A stretch of 64,000 nucleotides of DNA from Xenorhabdus hominickii (GTDB lineage Bacteria; Pseudomonadota; Gammaproteobacteria; Enterobacterales; Enterobacteriaceae): NCBI RefSeq assembly GCF_002632725.1, contig NZ_NJAI01000003.1, positions 481,411 to 545,410 on the forward strand, read 5' to 3'. The notes under the pieces were generated by a model. The model did not search any database. It was not told where the DNA came from and worked only from the letters and a program-made list of their open reading frames with translations. Shown in pieces: positions 8,882 to 19,103 of this stretch (its first letter is position 1; every line of letters begins with the position of its first letter). The translations under genes were made by a program, and so were the position numbers.

Positions 8882-10198
8882 ATGACTAAACAAGAATATT
8901 TATCCCGTCGTCAGGCATTATTGTCAAAAATGGCACCGGCCAGTGCGGCCATTATTTTTGCTGCCCCGCCTGCGACACGCAATGCAGATAGCGAATATCC
9001 TTATCGTCAGCACAGTGATTTCCTTTATCTGACAGGGTTCAGTGAGCCGGAATCGGTTTTGATCTTGATCAAAAGCGATGAAACTCATAATCATAGCGTA
9101 TTGTTTAACCGCATACGTGATTTGACGGCTGAAATCTGGTTTGGCCGTCGTCTTGGGCAAGAAGCTGCCCTGGAAAAATTTGGGGTGGATCGCGCCTTGC
9201 CGTTCGATGACCTCAATGAGCAACTTTATTTGTTGCTGAATGGCTTGGAAGTGATTTATCACGCTCAAGGAGAGTTTGAATACGCTGATAACATTGTATT
9301 CAGCGCATTGGATAAATTACGTAGCAATAGTCGCCGTAATCTTAAAGCGCCCTCTACCATGGTGGATTGGCGCCCGTGGTTGCATGAAATGCGTCTGTTT
9401 AAGTCAGAAGCTGAACTGGAAATCATGCGTAAAGCGGGAGAAATCAGTGCACAGGCGCATACCCGAGCCATGCAGAACTGCCATCCTGATATGTTTGAAT
9501 ATCAGCTCGAAGCCGAGATCCACCATGAATTTACCCGTCATGGGGCGCGTTATCCCGCGTATAACACGATTATTGGTGCGGGAGAAAATTCCTGTATTCT
9601 GCATTACACTGAAAATGAACGTCGAATGAAAGACGGTGATTTAGTGTTGATCGATGCAGGATGTGAATACGATGGGTATGCTGGCGATATTACGCGGACA
9701 TTCCCGGTTAATGGCAAGTTTACACGCCCTCAACGTGAAATTTATGACATTGTACTCGAATCCATCAACGTATCCCTTGAACTGTACAGACCGGGCACCA
9801 GCATCCGCGAAGTCACGGAGCAAGTGATTCGCATCATGGTTGACGGGTTAGTGAAATTAGGAATTATGCATGGCGATGTTGAACAATTGATCGAGACTAA
9901 TGCTTATCGTCAATTTTTCATGCATGGTCTAAGTCATTGGTTGGGATTGGACGTACACGATGTGGGTCACTATGGTGTTGATCGTGATCGCATTCTGGAG
10001 CCAGGTATGGTGCTGACCGTAGAGCCAGGGCTTTACATAGCACCTGATGCGGACGTTCCGCTGGAATATCGTGGTATCGGTATCCGCATTGAAGATGACA
10101 TTGTAATTACCGAAGTTGGGAACGAAAACCTGACCGAGTCGGTTGTGAAAGATCCAGATGAGATAGAAGCGTTGATGGCGCAGGCAAGACAGGATTAA
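8882..10198 (+). CDS. pepP: Xaa-Pro aminopeptidase
   Basis: Mn-dependent M24B aminopeptidase P that removes N-terminal residues preceding proline. The 438-residue protein has an N-terminal creatinase-like domain and a pita-bread catalytic domain. The metal ligands are visible in LIDAGCEYDGYAGDITRTF (two Asp), HGLSHWLGLDVHDVG (His), VEPGLYI (Glu) and GIGIRIEDD (Glu). The preceding GCAGGAGAGG gives a good ribosome-binding site. In E. coli it heads the pepP-ubiH-ubiI operon; ubiH follows after 24 nt. Confidence 0.96.
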   Translation: MTKQEYLSRRQALLSKMAPASAAIIFAAPPATRNADSEYPYRQHSDFLYLTGFSEPESVLILIKSDETHNHSVLFNRIRDLTAEIWFGRRLGQEAALEKFGVDRALPFDDLNEQLYLLLNGLEVIYHAQGEFEYADNIVFSALDKLRSNSRRNLKAPSTMVDWRPWLHEMRLFKSEAELEIMRKAGEISAQAHTRAMQNCHPDMFEYQLEAEIHHEFTRHGARYPAYNTIIGAGENSCILHYTENERRMKDGDLVLIDAGCEYDGYAGDITRTFPVNGKFTRPQREIYDIVLESINVSLELYRPGTSIREVTEQVIRIMVDGLVKLGIMHGDVEQLIETNAYRQFFMHGLSHWLGLDVHDVGHYGVDRDRILEPGMVLTVEPGLYIAPDADVPLEYRGIGIRIEDDIVITEVGNENLTESVVKDPDEIEALMAQARQD

Positions 10199-10222
10199 AA
10201 TTAAAGTAATCAGGAAGTAATA

Positions 10223-11413
10223 ATGAACGTGATTATTGTGGGCGGTGGAATGACGGGAGCCACATTGGCACTGGCTATTTCTTCGCTGAGTCGGGGGCAG
10301 GTGCAAGTCTCCTTGATTGAAGCTGCTATGCCAATGCTGGAACATCCGGGTTTTGATGCAAGGGCAATTGCCTTGGCTTATGGTACTTGCCAGCGTCTGA
10401 ACCAAATAGGCGTTTGGCCTGCGTTGAAACATTGTGTTACGCCAATAACTCACGTTCATGTCAGCGACCGAGGTCAGAGCGGTTTTGTTAACATTCGTGC
10501 TGATGATTATGATATTCCTGCATTGGGTAATGTCATTGAATTACATGATGCCGGTATTCATCTGTTTGATTTATTAAAACAGACATCGAATGTCAAACTC
10601 TATTGTCCGGCTAAAGTGGATTCTGTCGAGCGCGTGGAAACTTCCGTGATTGTGACGCTGAATAATGGCGAAACGCTGACAGGAGACTTGTTAGTTGCCG
10701 CAGATGGCAGCCACTCTGTTATAGCGCAAGCGTGCAATATTCCCTATCAGCGGCAATCTTATGGTCAGGTGGCCATCATCGCCAATATTCTGACTTCAGA
10801 ACGCCCTCAAGGAAGAGCGTTCGAGCGTTTCACTCAACATGGCCCTTTAGCATTATTGCCCATGTCTGAAGGTCGCAGTTCGCTAGTGTGGTGTCATCCA
10901 TTGGAAAAACAGTCGGAAATCAACGATTGGAGCCATGAGGAATTTCTCCGGCATCTACAAAACGTATTTGGTTGGCGTTTAGGCAAGATGTTGGAAACCG
11001 GTCAGCGACACAGTTATCCATTGGTTTTATCGACAGCCGATAAGCAAATCAGCCACCGTTTAGCGTTGGTCGGCAATGCGTCCCAGACTTTGCACCCCAT
11101 TGCGGGGCAAGGTTTTAACTTAGGGATGCGTGATGTTATGGCGCTGGCACAGGTCATTTCAGAAGCGGCGGTATCAGGTCAGGATATTGGTTCCTATAAC
11201 GTACTGTCAAAATATCAGCAGCAGCGTCAGGCAGATCGCGAGACGACAATTGGTATTACGGATGGATTGGTCAGGTTATTCGCTAACGACTACTTGCCGT
11301 TAAGAATTGGGCGTAATCTTGGCTTAATGACGATGGAAATATTACCGCCGATGCGGGATCGATTTGCCCGCCAGACATTGGGTTGGGTTGCCCAGTCACC
11401 ATTGGCCGATTAA
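10223..11413 (+). CDS. ubiH: 2-octaprenyl-6-methoxyphenol hydroxylase UbiH
   Basis: FAD-dependent aromatic hydroxylase of ubiquinone biosynthesis, acting on the ring in the C1 hydroxylation step. The 396-residue protein has an N-terminal ADP-binding GGGMTGATLALA, the internal DG motif (LVAADGSHS) and the C-terminal FAD-binding block LVGNASQTLHPIAGQGFNLG, with the GN form usual for UbiH. It is paralogous to the next gene and separated from it by only 13 nt, indicating an operon. Confidence 0.95.
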   Translation: MNVIIVGGGMTGATLALAISSLSRGQVQVSLIEAAMPMLEHPGFDARAIALAYGTCQRLNQIGVWPALKHCVTPITHVHVSDRGQSGFVNIRADDYDIPALGNVIELHDAGIHLFDLLKQTSNVKLYCPAKVDSVERVETSVIVTLNNGETLTGDLLVAADGSHSVIAQACNIPYQRQSYGQVAIIANILTSERPQGRAFERFTQHGPLALLPMSEGRSSLVWCHPLEKQSEINDWSHEEFLRHLQNVFGWRLGKMLETGQRHSYPLVLSTADKQISHRLALVGNASQTLHPIAGQGFNLGMRDVMALAQVISEAAVSGQDIGSYNVLSKYQQQRQADRETTIGITDGLVRLFANDYLPLRIGRNLGLMTMEILPPMRDRFARQTLGWVAQSPLAD

Positions 11414-11426
11414 GAGGAAAGAAAAA

Positions 11427-12659
11427 ATGCAATCATTTGATGTGGTGATCGCAGGGGGCGGTATGGTTGGCCTTGCGCTGGCCTGTGGTTTGCAAGGTAG
11501 CGGTTTGCGCATCGCGATTGTAGAAGAACATCCACCAACAAAGACATTCGATGGCAGTGATGAACATGCGTTGCGTGTTTCGGCTATCAACGCAGCCAGT
11601 GAGCGTTTACTAACCCACCTTGGTGTCTGGCAAGATATTATTGCGATGAGAGCCAGTCCTTATAAGGGCATGGAAGTTTGGGATCAGGATAGTTTCGGTC
11701 GTATTCAATTTAATGCGACGGAAAATGGTTTAACCCATCTTGGGCATATTATCGAGAATCATGTGATCCGCCAGGCACTTTGGCAACGTTCGGAAAGTTT
11801 GCCAGATGTCACGATTTATACACCGTCTTCGCTCAAGAATGTTGCTTGGGGAGAAAACGAAGCCTTTATTACTTTATCTGATGGGCAAATGCTGACTTCC
11901 CGGTTAGTCGTAGGTGCAGACGGCGCTCATTCTTGGCTACGCCAACATGCCGATATTCCATTAACTTTCTGGGATTATGAGCACCATGCGTTAGTCGCGA
12001 CTATTCGAACTGAAGAACCTCATCATGGTGTTGCACGTCAGGTTTTTCATGGTGATGGAATATTGGCCTTCTTACCACTATCAGATCCTCATTTGTGCTC
12101 GATTGTTTGGTCATTGCCGGCCGAAGCCGCTCAAAAACGCAAGGCTATGGAACCTGTGTTTTTTAACCGGCAGTTAGGCGTAGCATTTGACATGCGGCTT
12201 GGTCAATGTGAACTGGTTAGTGATCGGCAGACTATTCCATTGATGGGGCGTTATGCCCGCAATTTTGCTGCGCATCGGTTAGCACTATTGGGAGATGCGG
12301 CACATACCATCCATCCTTTGGCGGGGCAGGGAGTCAATTTAGGATTGATGGATGTGGCAGAGCTGATTGGTGAGCTAATTCGCCTGAATCGACAGGGAAA
12401 AGACATAGGTCAGTATCTCTATTTGGGGCGTTATGAACGCCGCCGTAAACACAGTGCTGCGGTCATGTTGGCAGGAATGCAGGGGTTCCGTCAGTTATTT
12501 GATGGTAATCACCCAGCCAAAAAATTATTACGTGATGTTGGATTAGCACTGGCTGATCACTTACCGGGAATAAAGCCGCAATTGCTTCGCCACGCAATGG
12601 GGCTGAATGATCTTCCTGACTGGCTTACTTCACAAACTTCTTCAGTTGAAAAAATCTAA
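11427..12659 (+). CDS. ubiI: FAD-dependent 2-octaprenylphenol hydroxylase UbiI (VisC)
   Basis: Ubiquinone-pathway flavin monooxygenase adding the C5 hydroxyl. The ATG at 11427 gives MQSFDVVIAGGGMVGLALAC and is preceded by AAGAGGAAAG; the frame is open upstream into ubiH but that extension is not family-like. Motifs: GGGMVGLALA, VGADGAHSWLR, LLGDAAHTIHPLAGQGVNLG. 410 residues. Last gene of the ygfB-pepP-ubiH-ubiI series. Confidence 0.95.
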   Translation: MQSFDVVIAGGGMVGLALACGLQGSGLRIAIVEEHPPTKTFDGSDEHALRVSAINAASERLLTHLGVWQDIIAMRASPYKGMEVWDQDSFGRIQFNATENGLTHLGHIIENHVIRQALWQRSESLPDVTIYTPSSLKNVAWGENEAFITLSDGQMLTSRLVVGADGAHSWLRQHADIPLTFWDYEHHALVATIRTEEPHHGVARQVFHGDGILAFLPLSDPHLCSIVWSLPAEAAQKRKAMEPVFFNRQLGVAFDMRLGQCELVSDRQTIPLMGRYARNFAAHRLALLGDAAHTIHPLAGQGVNLGLMDVAELIGELIRLNRQGKDIGQYLYLGRYERRRKHSAAVMLAGMQGFRQLFDGNHPAKKLLRDVGLALADHLPGIKPQLLRHAMGLNDLPDWLTSQTSSVEKI

Positions 12660-13033
12660 TTCATTCTCTGGTTTAGAATTAGTTTCTCTCATATTAGGCT
12701 AAGGTGCGTTCAGTTGATTTGTTTCACACTTTAGTCATTTTCTAATCAAAAAAGAATGTTTTCTGCGGATTATTACTGGTTTTTGAGTGTATTAGCACAA
12801 CAAATTAGATAAAAATTCTGCATGATAGTGAACGATTTCTCAGGTTATCACCGGAATGCAGCTAATTTATTTTATGGTTCATTTTCACTTTCAGTGATAA
12901 CTTCTGATTCTAAGGTATCGTTTGCGTAATTAACCGCTTCTTTGCTTCATGATCCAACATCTGTCGGTTAATACGTCGTATGTTTTTTCAGATCACGAAT
13001 GTTTTCATGTCAAGAATGGAAAGAGGGAAATTA
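12660..13033 (+). promoter_or_regulatory. gcvTHP upstream control region
   Basis: A 374-bp AT-rich gap between ubiI and gcvT with no coding potential. It contains several CTAAT/ATTAG motifs (for example near 12656 and 12678). In E. coli the gcv promoter is controlled by GcvA, GcvR, Lrp and PurR; I cannot define individual sites here. A ribosome-binding sequence AAGAGGGA (13021-13028) precedes gcvT. Confidence 0.4.
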
Positions 13034-14131
13034 ATGTCAAAGCACACCCCACTATATGATCAACATTTGGCATGCGGAGCACGCATGGTAGATTTTCATG
13101 GCTGGATGATGCCTCTGAACTATGGTTCACAAATCGACGAGCACCATACAGTACGTACTGATGCTGGTATGTTCGACGTTTCTCACATGACAATTGTGGA
13201 TTTACACGGTACGGGTTGCCGTGATTTTCTTCGTTACCTTCTGGCAAATGACATCGCCAAATTGACCGAGCAGGGCAAAGCACTTTATACCGGCATGCTG
13301 AATGCTTCCGGTGGTGTTATTGATGACCTGATTGTCTATTTTTTCACAAATAACTTCTATCGCATGGTTGTTAACTCGGCAACCCGTGAGAAAGATTTAG
13401 CATGGATTAATCAACATGCTGAGCACCATGACGTTGAAATTACTGTGCGTGATGATTTGGCACTGATTGCTGTTCAGGGGCCAAATGCAACTACCAAAGT
13501 TCAATTCCTGTTAAGTGATGAACAAAAACAGTCTGTCGCCAACATGAAACCTTTCTTCGGTGTCCAGTCGGGAAATCTATTCATTGCGACCACCGGCTAT
13601 ACTGGTGAAGCTGGTTATGAAATTGCGCTACCAAAAGAACAGGCTGCGGATTTTTGGCAGCAGTTATTGGCTGCCGGTGTGAAACCCGCTGGATTAGGTG
13701 CGCGTGACACATTGCGCCTTGAAGCAGGTATGAACCTTTATAGTCAGGAAATGGACGAAACTATTTCACCTCTGGCGGCTAATATGGGATGGACGATTGC
13801 CTGGAAACCGGAAGAGCGTCAATTCATTGGCCGTGAAGCATTGGAAAGACAGCGTGAAATAGGCACAGAACAATTGGTCGGATTGGTGATGCGTGAAAAA
13901 GGGGTACTACGTAGTGGCTTAACCGTCAATTTCACTGATGACGCCGGCACAATGCATTCCGGTGTTATTACTAGTGGCACATTCTCCCCAACCTTAGGGT
14001 TCAGCATAGCGCTTGCACGTGTACCACAAGGTATTGGTGAACAGGCGGTTGTCCAGATCCGTAATCGAGAAATGCCGGTTCAGGTTGTTAAACCGGGTTT
14101 TGTACGGATGGGTAAACCACTCGTAGAGTGA
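13034..14131 (+). CDS. gcvT: Glycine cleavage system T protein (aminomethyltransferase)
   Basis: Transfers the one-carbon unit from the H-protein lipoyl arm to tetrahydrofolate and releases ammonia. 365 residues from the ATG at 13034 ([20 protein letters not shown]), the usual start; the frame is open 54 bases upstream without family similarity. Visible family blocks are [23 protein letters not shown], the [10 protein letters not shown] stretch and the [13 protein letters not shown] segment. First gene of gcvTHP. Confidence 0.96.
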   Translation: MSKHTPLYDQHLACGARMVDFHGWMMPLNYGSQIDEHHTVRTDAGMFDVSHMTIVDLHGTGCRDFLRYLLANDIAKLTEQGKALYTGMLNASGGVIDDLIVYFFTNNFYRMVVNSATREKDLAWINQHAEHHDVEITVRDDLALIAVQGPNATTKVQFLLSDEQKQSVANMKPFFGVQSGNLFIATTGYTGEAGYEIALPKEQAADFWQQLLAAGVKPAGLGARDTLRLEAGMNLYSQEMDETISPLAANMGWTIAWKPEERQFIGREALERQREIGTEQLVGLVMREKGVLRSGLTVNFTDDAGTMHSGVITSGTFSPTLGFSIALARVPQGIGEQAVVQIRNREMPVQVVKPGFVRMGKPLVE

Positions 14132-14200
14132 TTTTTGGTCATAATGTTTTGATTGTTGTAATGTTTTAATTAATCATTAAAAAACAAGGAGATGACAACG

Positions 14201-14593
14201 ATGAGTCATGTACCAACAGAATTAAAATATACTGAATCACACGAATGGGTTCGTTCGGAAGGAAATGGTGAATACACAGTCGGTATTACCGAGCATGCCC
14301 AGCAACTATTGGGTGATATGGTATTCGTTGATTTGCCTGAAGTCGGTACCACTGTAAACAATGGTGATGATTGTGCAGTTGTAGAATCAGTCAAAGCGGC
14401 TTCTGATATTTATGCCCCCATGAGTGGTAAAGTCATCGCTGTAAACCCTGACTTGGAAGGCTCACCCGAATTAGTGAACAAAGAGCCTTATAACGAAGGT
14501 TGGTTGTTCCGCATCAAAATTACTGATGAGAGTGAACTCGATAATCTGCTTGATGCTGAAAGTTATCGGTCACTCTTGGAAGAAGAAGAGTAA
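14201..14593 (+). CDS. gcvH: Glycine cleavage system H protein
   Basis: A 130-residue lipoyl carrier that shuttles the aminomethyl group between P, T and L proteins. The lipoylated lysine is K65 in [14 protein letters not shown]. The start ATG at 14201 ([12 protein letters not shown]) has AAGGAG about 9 nt upstream; an ATG at 14192 overlaps that site and is rejected. It is separated from gcvP by an intrinsic terminator-like hairpin. Confidence 0.96.
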   Translation: MSHVPTELKYTESHEWVRSEGNGEYTVGITEHAQQLLGDMVFVDLPEVGTTVNNGDDCAVVESVKAASDIYAPMSGKVIAVNPDLEGSPELVNKEPYNEGWLFRIKITDESELDNLLDAESYRSLLEEEE

Positions 14594-14604
14594 TTATTCT
14601 TTAC

Positions 14605-14639
14605 CGCCCCATATCACATTGTGAATGGGGCGTTTTTTT
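14605..14639 (+). terminator. Intrinsic terminator/attenuator between gcvH and gcvP
   Basis: CGCCCCAT (14605-14612) pairs with ATGGGGCG (14625-14632), with an inner TCACA/TGTGA pairing, and is followed by seven T residues. It sits 11 nt after gcvH and 94 nt before gcvP, inside the operon. It may reduce read-through into gcvP. Confidence 0.88.
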
Positions 14640-14733
14640 GTAAGCCGTTTTTAGCCCATAGATTTCAAATGACAGGCAACCCTGCTGCGATTTGAAAGGT
14701 GAAGGTATAGCTAGTTTCAGGAAATTATCATCA

Positions 14734-17610
14734 ATGACTCAGACACTAATCCAACTTGAAAATCAAGGTGAATTCATTCGTCGCCACATTGGTTCTTCTG
14801 CTGAACAGCAAACAGAGATGCTGGTGACAGTTGGCGCAAATTCTCTTGACGATCTGACAAATAAAATCGTTCCCCGTGATATCGCATTATCAGAGCCGCC
14901 GGCGATTGGTGAAGGCGCGACAGAACAACAAGCTTTGGCTGAATTAAAAACAATCGCGAGCCAGAACCAACGTTATCAATCTTATATTGGTATGGGGTAC
15001 GCGCCATCGATACTCCCGCCTGTTATTCTGCGTAATCTGCTGGAAAATCCGGGCTGGTATACAGCATATACCCCTTACCAGCCAGAAGTATCTCAAGGCC
15101 GGCTTGAAGCATTGCTGAATTTCCAGCAAGTCACGATTGACCTGACGGGTTTAGACCTTGCTTCTGCTTCTTTATTGGATGAAGCGACCGCAGCATCGGA
15201 AGCCATGGCAATGGCAAAACGGATCAGCAAACTGAAAGGCGCTAAACGTTTCTTTGTAGCAGACGACATTCATCCACAAGTGTTGGATGTTGTTCGTACC
15301 CGTGCTGAAACATTTGGATTTGAAGTCATTGTTGATAAAGCAGAAAAAGTGCTGGAACTGGGGGATGTCTTTGGGGTCCTGTTACAACAAGTTGGGACAA
15401 CGGGCGAAGTTCACGATTACGGTGATCTGATCGCGCAACTGAAAGAACGAAAAATCATTGTGAGTGTTGCTGCGGATTTCATGGCACTAGTCATGCTGAC
15501 AGCACCGGGCAAACAAGGGGCTGACATTGTATTTGGTTCGGCACAGCGTTTTGGTGTACCGATGGGATACGGTGGCCCTCACGCTGCTTTCTTTGCCTGC
15601 CGTGATGAATTCAAACGTTCCATGCCAGGCCGTATTATTGGTGTTTCCCGTGATGCTGCGGGTAACAGAGCGCTGCGCATGGCAATGCAAACCCGCGAGC
15701 AGCATATCCGCCGTGAAAAAGCGAACTCTAATATCTGTACTTCTCAGGTTTTGCTGGCGAATATCGCGGGAATGTATGCGGTTTATCACGGAGCAGAAGG
15801 CTTGAAGCGGATTGCTGACCGAATTCATCGTCTGACAAACATTCTGGCGACCGGCTTGCGAAAAGCCGGTGTCACATTACGTCATAAAACATGGTTTGAT
15901 ACGCTGACTGTTGAAGTTGCGGATAAAGCGCAGGTACTGGCAAGAGCAGATAAAGCGCAAATCAACCTGCGTACCGATATTCTTGGTGCGGTTGGGGTGA
16001 CATTGCATGAAAAAACCAGCCGTGATGATCTGGTAACACTATTCCAAGTCCTGACAGGATCTGATGCTGTGTTGGATATCGATGTCCTCGATCACGAAAT
16101 GTCGACGGGCAGTCAGTCTATACCCGCCTCTATGCTACGTAATGATAAAATCCTGACACACGACAACTTCCGCCGTTATCACAGCGAAACCGACATGATG
16201 CGTTACATGCACAGTCTGGAGCGTAGAGATCTGGCTTTGAATCAGGCGATGATTCCTCTGGGGTCGTGTACTATGAAACTGAATGCAGCGGCAGAAATCA
16301 CGCCGATCACATGGCCTGAATTTACCGACATGCATCCTTTCTGCCCGCCAGAGCAGGCCCAAGGTTATTATCAGATGATCGGCCAGCTTTCTCACTGGTT
16401 GGTACTGTTGACCGGATATGATGCGTTTTGTATGCAGCCTAATTCCGGAGCACAAGGTGAATACGCGGGCCTTTTGGCGATCCGCCGCTATTACGCCAGC
16501 CGTGGTGAACAACATCGCCATATTTGCTTGATCCCAAGCTCAGCTCACGGTACGAACCCAGCTTCTGCGCATATGGCGGGTATGACCGTTATTGTTGTGG
16601 ATTGTGACAGAGAGGGCAATATCGATCTGGCTGATTTGCGTGAAAAAGCGGAAACACACCGCGAAGAACTCGCTTGTATCATGGTGACGTATCCATCTAC
16701 ACACGGTGTTTATGAAGAAACCATTCGTGAAATTTGCGAAATTATTCACCAAAATGGCGGTCAGGTTTATCTGGATGGTGCAAACATGAACGCCCAAGTA
16801 GGTATTACCACCCCGGGCTTCATTGGCGCAGATGTTTCACATCTTAACCTGCATAAAACCTTCTGTATTCCGCATGGTGGTGGTGGCCCGGGCATGGGGC
16901 CGATTGGTGTGAAAAAACACCTTGCACCATTTGTACCGGGGCATTCGGTAGTTGAAATGGACGAAATCACCACATTGGGCGCGGTATCTGCGGCACCATT
17001 CGGCAGTGCTTCCATTTTGCCGATTAGCTGGATGTATATCCGCATGATGGGTGCAAAAGGGCTGAAACAAGCCAGCCAAGTTGCGATCTTGAATGCAAAC
17101 TACATCGCTGCTCGTCTGAAAGGAGCGTATGAGATCCTTTATACCGGATGTGATGGCTACGTTGCTCACGAATGTATTTTGGACATTCGCCCACTGAAAG
17201 AAGAATTTGGTATCAGTGAAATGGACATCGCCAAGCGTTTGATTGACTATGGTTTCCACGCACCAACCATGTCATTCCCTGTTGCGGGCACCTTAATGGT
17301 GGAACCAACGGAATCAGAAAGCAAAGTCGAAATTGATCGTTTTATTGATGCAATGCTAGCCATTCGGGAAGAAATCAACAAAGTGGCAAGAGGAGAGTGG
17401 CCTTTGGAAGACAACCCATTGGTTAATGCTCCACACGTTCAGGCCGAACTGGTTTCTGACTGGGATCATGCATACAGTCGTGAAGTCGCTGTCTTCCCAA
17501 CAGTAGAAACCCAAGCCAACAAATACTGGCCGGCGGTTAAACGTCTGGACGATGTTTATGGTGATCGCAATTTACATTGCTCTTGTGCACCAATTGAGGA
17601 CTATCGTTAA
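14734..17610 (+). CDS. gcvP: Glycine dehydrogenase (decarboxylating), P protein
   Basis: PLP enzyme that decarboxylates glycine and loads the aminomethyl group onto GcvH. The 958-residue protein is the single-chain form with two aminotransferase-like halves. The active-site lysine lies in [20 protein letters not shown], and [12 protein letters not shown] is also visible. The ATG at 14734 gives [15 protein letters not shown], matching the family start; an upstream in-frame start at 14692 is not supported. It lies 140 bp from gcvH with a terminator between. An inverted repeat follows the stop. Confidence 0.96.
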   Translation: MTQTLIQLENQGEFIRRHIGSSAEQQTEMLVTVGANSLDDLTNKIVPRDIALSEPPAIGEGATEQQALAELKTIASQNQRYQSYIGMGYAPSILPPVILRNLLENPGWYTAYTPYQPEVSQGRLEALLNFQQVTIDLTGLDLASASLLDEATAASEAMAMAKRISKLKGAKRFFVADDIHPQVLDVVRTRAETFGFEVIVDKAEKVLELGDVFGVLLQQVGTTGEVHDYGDLIAQLKERKIIVSVAADFMALVMLTAPGKQGADIVFGSAQRFGVPMGYGGPHAAFFACRDEFKRSMPGRIIGVSRDAAGNRALRMAMQTREQHIRREKANSNICTSQVLLANIAGMYAVYHGAEGLKRIADRIHRLTNILATGLRKAGVTLRHKTWFDTLTVEVADKAQVLARADKAQINLRTDILGAVGVTLHEKTSRDDLVTLFQVLTGSDAVLDIDVLDHEMSTGSQSIPASMLRNDKILTHDNFRRYHSETDMMRYMHSLERRDLALNQAMIPLGSCTMKLNAAAEITPITWPEFTDMHPFCPPEQAQGYYQMIGQLSHWLVLLTGYDAFCMQPNSGAQGEYAGLLAIRRYYASRGEQHRHICLIPSSAHGTNPASAHMAGMTVIVVDCDREGNIDLADLREKAETHREELACIMVTYPSTHGVYEETIREICEIIHQNGGQVYLDGANMNAQVGITTPGFIGADVSHLNLHKTFCIPHGGGGPGMGPIGVKKHLAPFVPGHSVVEMDEITTLGAVSAAPFGSASILPISWMYIRMMGAKGLKQASQVAILNANYIAARLKGAYEILYTGCDGYVAHECILDIRPLKEEFGISEMDIAKRLIDYGFHAPTMSFPVAGTLMVEPTESESKVEIDRFIDAMLAIREEINKVARGEWPLEDNPLVNAPHVQAELVSDWDHAYSREVAVFPTVETQANKYWPAVKRLDDVYGDRNLHCSCAPIEDYR

Positions 17611-17644
17611 TTACGATTTGTTTTTAATTCGTCACTGTAAAACT

Positions 17645-17663
17645 CCCCGCCTATTTGGCGGGG
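17645..17663. terminator. GC-rich hairpin downstream of gcvP
   Basis: CCCCGCC (17645-17651) and GGCGGGG (17657-17663) form a 7-bp stem with a 5-nt loop, 35 nt after gcvP and facing the convergent remnant. The 3' T-tract is poor on the plus strand; position suggests a bidirectional terminator. Confidence 0.7.
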
Positions 17664-17695
17664 ATATCAAAAAATAGGTTCTTACAGCCTATTAA

Positions 17696-17960
17696 CTACT
17701 TCTTCAGGGCACTGGATAGGCGCTGCATAGCCGCTTCGATTTCATAAGCAGCCAAAGACGAATAACCTAATATCCAACCTTGTTTTTTGTCCTCGCCGAA
17801 GTACAACCGGCTAAGCCCTGGGAGTTGTATTCCCAACATAGCGGCTTGTCGGATGTTTTTTTCCTCTGACCATTCATCTGCTAATAAGCAGGGTATTTGC
17901 AGCCCACCTTCCGGCCGCAGTGCAGTTACAACACCACCTAAATATTTGCCAATGGTTTTC
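17696..17960 (-). pseudogene. C-terminal remnant of a MocR-type (GntR/aminotransferase) regulator
   Basis: The minus-strand frame encodes about 85 residues (GGLQIPCLLADEW ... LPGLSRLYFGEDKKQGWILGYSSLAAYEIEAAMQRL) resembling the extreme C-terminus of MocR/PdxR-like proteins, where a fold-type-I aminotransferase domain is fused to a GntR HTH. The HTH and most of the aminotransferase domain are missing: the frame upstream of about 17960 is only the antisense of the adjoining transporter remnant. Likely non-functional. Confidence 0.7.
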
Positions 17961-18206
17961 AACATACTTTCCCTAGCGGGGCTTGCTCTACTCGGAACGA
18001 TTGGCGGCAGTCTCGTCAGCGCAATGGCCGATATAAAAGGCCGAGAAGCCGCGTTGATTACCTTTCTCGCTTCCGCTGCCAACATTCAGTTATTGGGTAT
18101 TGGTGGTGCATTCTGGGGATTATTGATTGGTCTTATGGCTTATATTGTACTTAATGGCCGTTTACTTCGCTGTAAATCAATTTCCGATAAGGTGAGTAAA
18201 AATTAG
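17961..18206 (+). pseudogene. C-terminal remnant of a BenE-type benzoate transporter
   Basis: About 81 residues (LSLAGLALLGTIGGSLVSAM, KGREAALITFLASAANIQLLGIGGAFWGLLIG) match the C-terminal helices of BenE/YdcO benzoate:H+ symporters, which normally have about 390 residues. No start region or earlier helices are present. It abuts the MocR remnant head to head, as if one deletion removed the 5' halves of two divergent genes. Confidence 0.7.
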
Positions 18207-18536
18207 CTGATTGATGGGAATAAGCACTAACAATATCGGAAAATCAATTTCAGCAGTGTTGATAAAATATCAACATTGCTTTTTTATACGTTATTCTTTT
18301 TTATTTTTGATAACTCATTTTGGTAATAAATCAACTAGTTAAATAAAAAAAATAAAAAACAAACACCAAAACCATAAATAAACAATCAATTTAATTTCCA
18401 TAACGAAAATAAATTATGATTTAATCATGAGTAAAAGCATTGTGATATTCCCTAATGAAAAAATAACACCTTTCTATATTAATAGGATTGAAAATGTTTA
18501 CTGTTATGACCGAAGCGTTTTTCCAGTGATGGGCTC
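18207..18536. other. AT-rich non-coding stretch
   Basis: About 330 bp of AT-rich sequence after the transporter remnant. I see no gene, RNA or strong hairpin in it. It probably contains decayed coding DNA that is no longer recognisable. Confidence 0.5.
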
Positions 18537-18933
18537 GAAAGCAATGTTATTATTGCATTAGTCATAGGCTTGCTCACTGGGTGAATTTATACGTAGACAG
18601 CAGAAGTTACCCGTACCGTTGATGGATATTTCCCTGTTCCGTAATGGCGTTTTTGCCGGTTCAATTATAGTGAATTTATTGAGCTTAGGGCTATTGGTCG
18701 GTTTTGTCTTTTTTGCCACCCAGTTTTTGCAAATTGTACTCGATATGGAACCACTGTCAGCCAGCCTTGCATTAGTGCTGGGGCAAATCATGGCAATGGT
18801 TGTTGGAATGGCGATAGTGCCTGTTGCTCAGAGAGTATCAGCACATTGGCTGATGCCAAGTTTACTCACTTTGGCGGACTTGGCGTTTTTCTTGATTGCT
18901 TGGCATCTTCTTAAAGGCTCACAAAAAACGTGA
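18537..18933 (+). pseudogene. Internal fragment of a 14-TM MFS drug transporter (DHA2-like), frameshifted
   Basis: The fragment begins in one frame (ESNVIIALVIGLLTG then a stop) and continues in another from about 18575 (GEFIRRQQKLPVPLMDISLF...). This matches the stretch around the loop preceding TM9 in SmvA/EmrB-like exporters, where RRQ..L..PL-D-SLFRN is typical. The second frame runs to 18933 with three hydrophobic helices and ends well before the normal C-terminus. One frameshift plus truncation at both ends marks it as a pseudogene. Confidence 0.7.
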
Positions 18934-19027
18934 ATGGTTGAATGTGGTTCATGGCCTGTGTCTGATTAAAGCAATAATTGATTGAAGTGGTGATTGATTA
19001 AATATTATATTTTGATGATGAAAATTG

Positions 19028-19087
19028 AAGCTGTCAGATTTTTGCTGTTTTCAGATAAACATTCAACCAAGTCTGACAGCTTATTTT
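19028..19087 (+). terminator. Long-loop inverted repeat, possible terminator
   Basis: AAGCTGTCAGA (19028-19038) pairs perfectly with TCTGACAGCTT (19072-19082) across a 33-nt loop and is followed by ATTTTT. It lies between the MFS remnant and the convergent HD-domain gene. The loop is long for an intrinsic terminator. Confidence 0.5.
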
Positions 19088-19103
19088 TCGGATGAAGAGA
19101 GAA

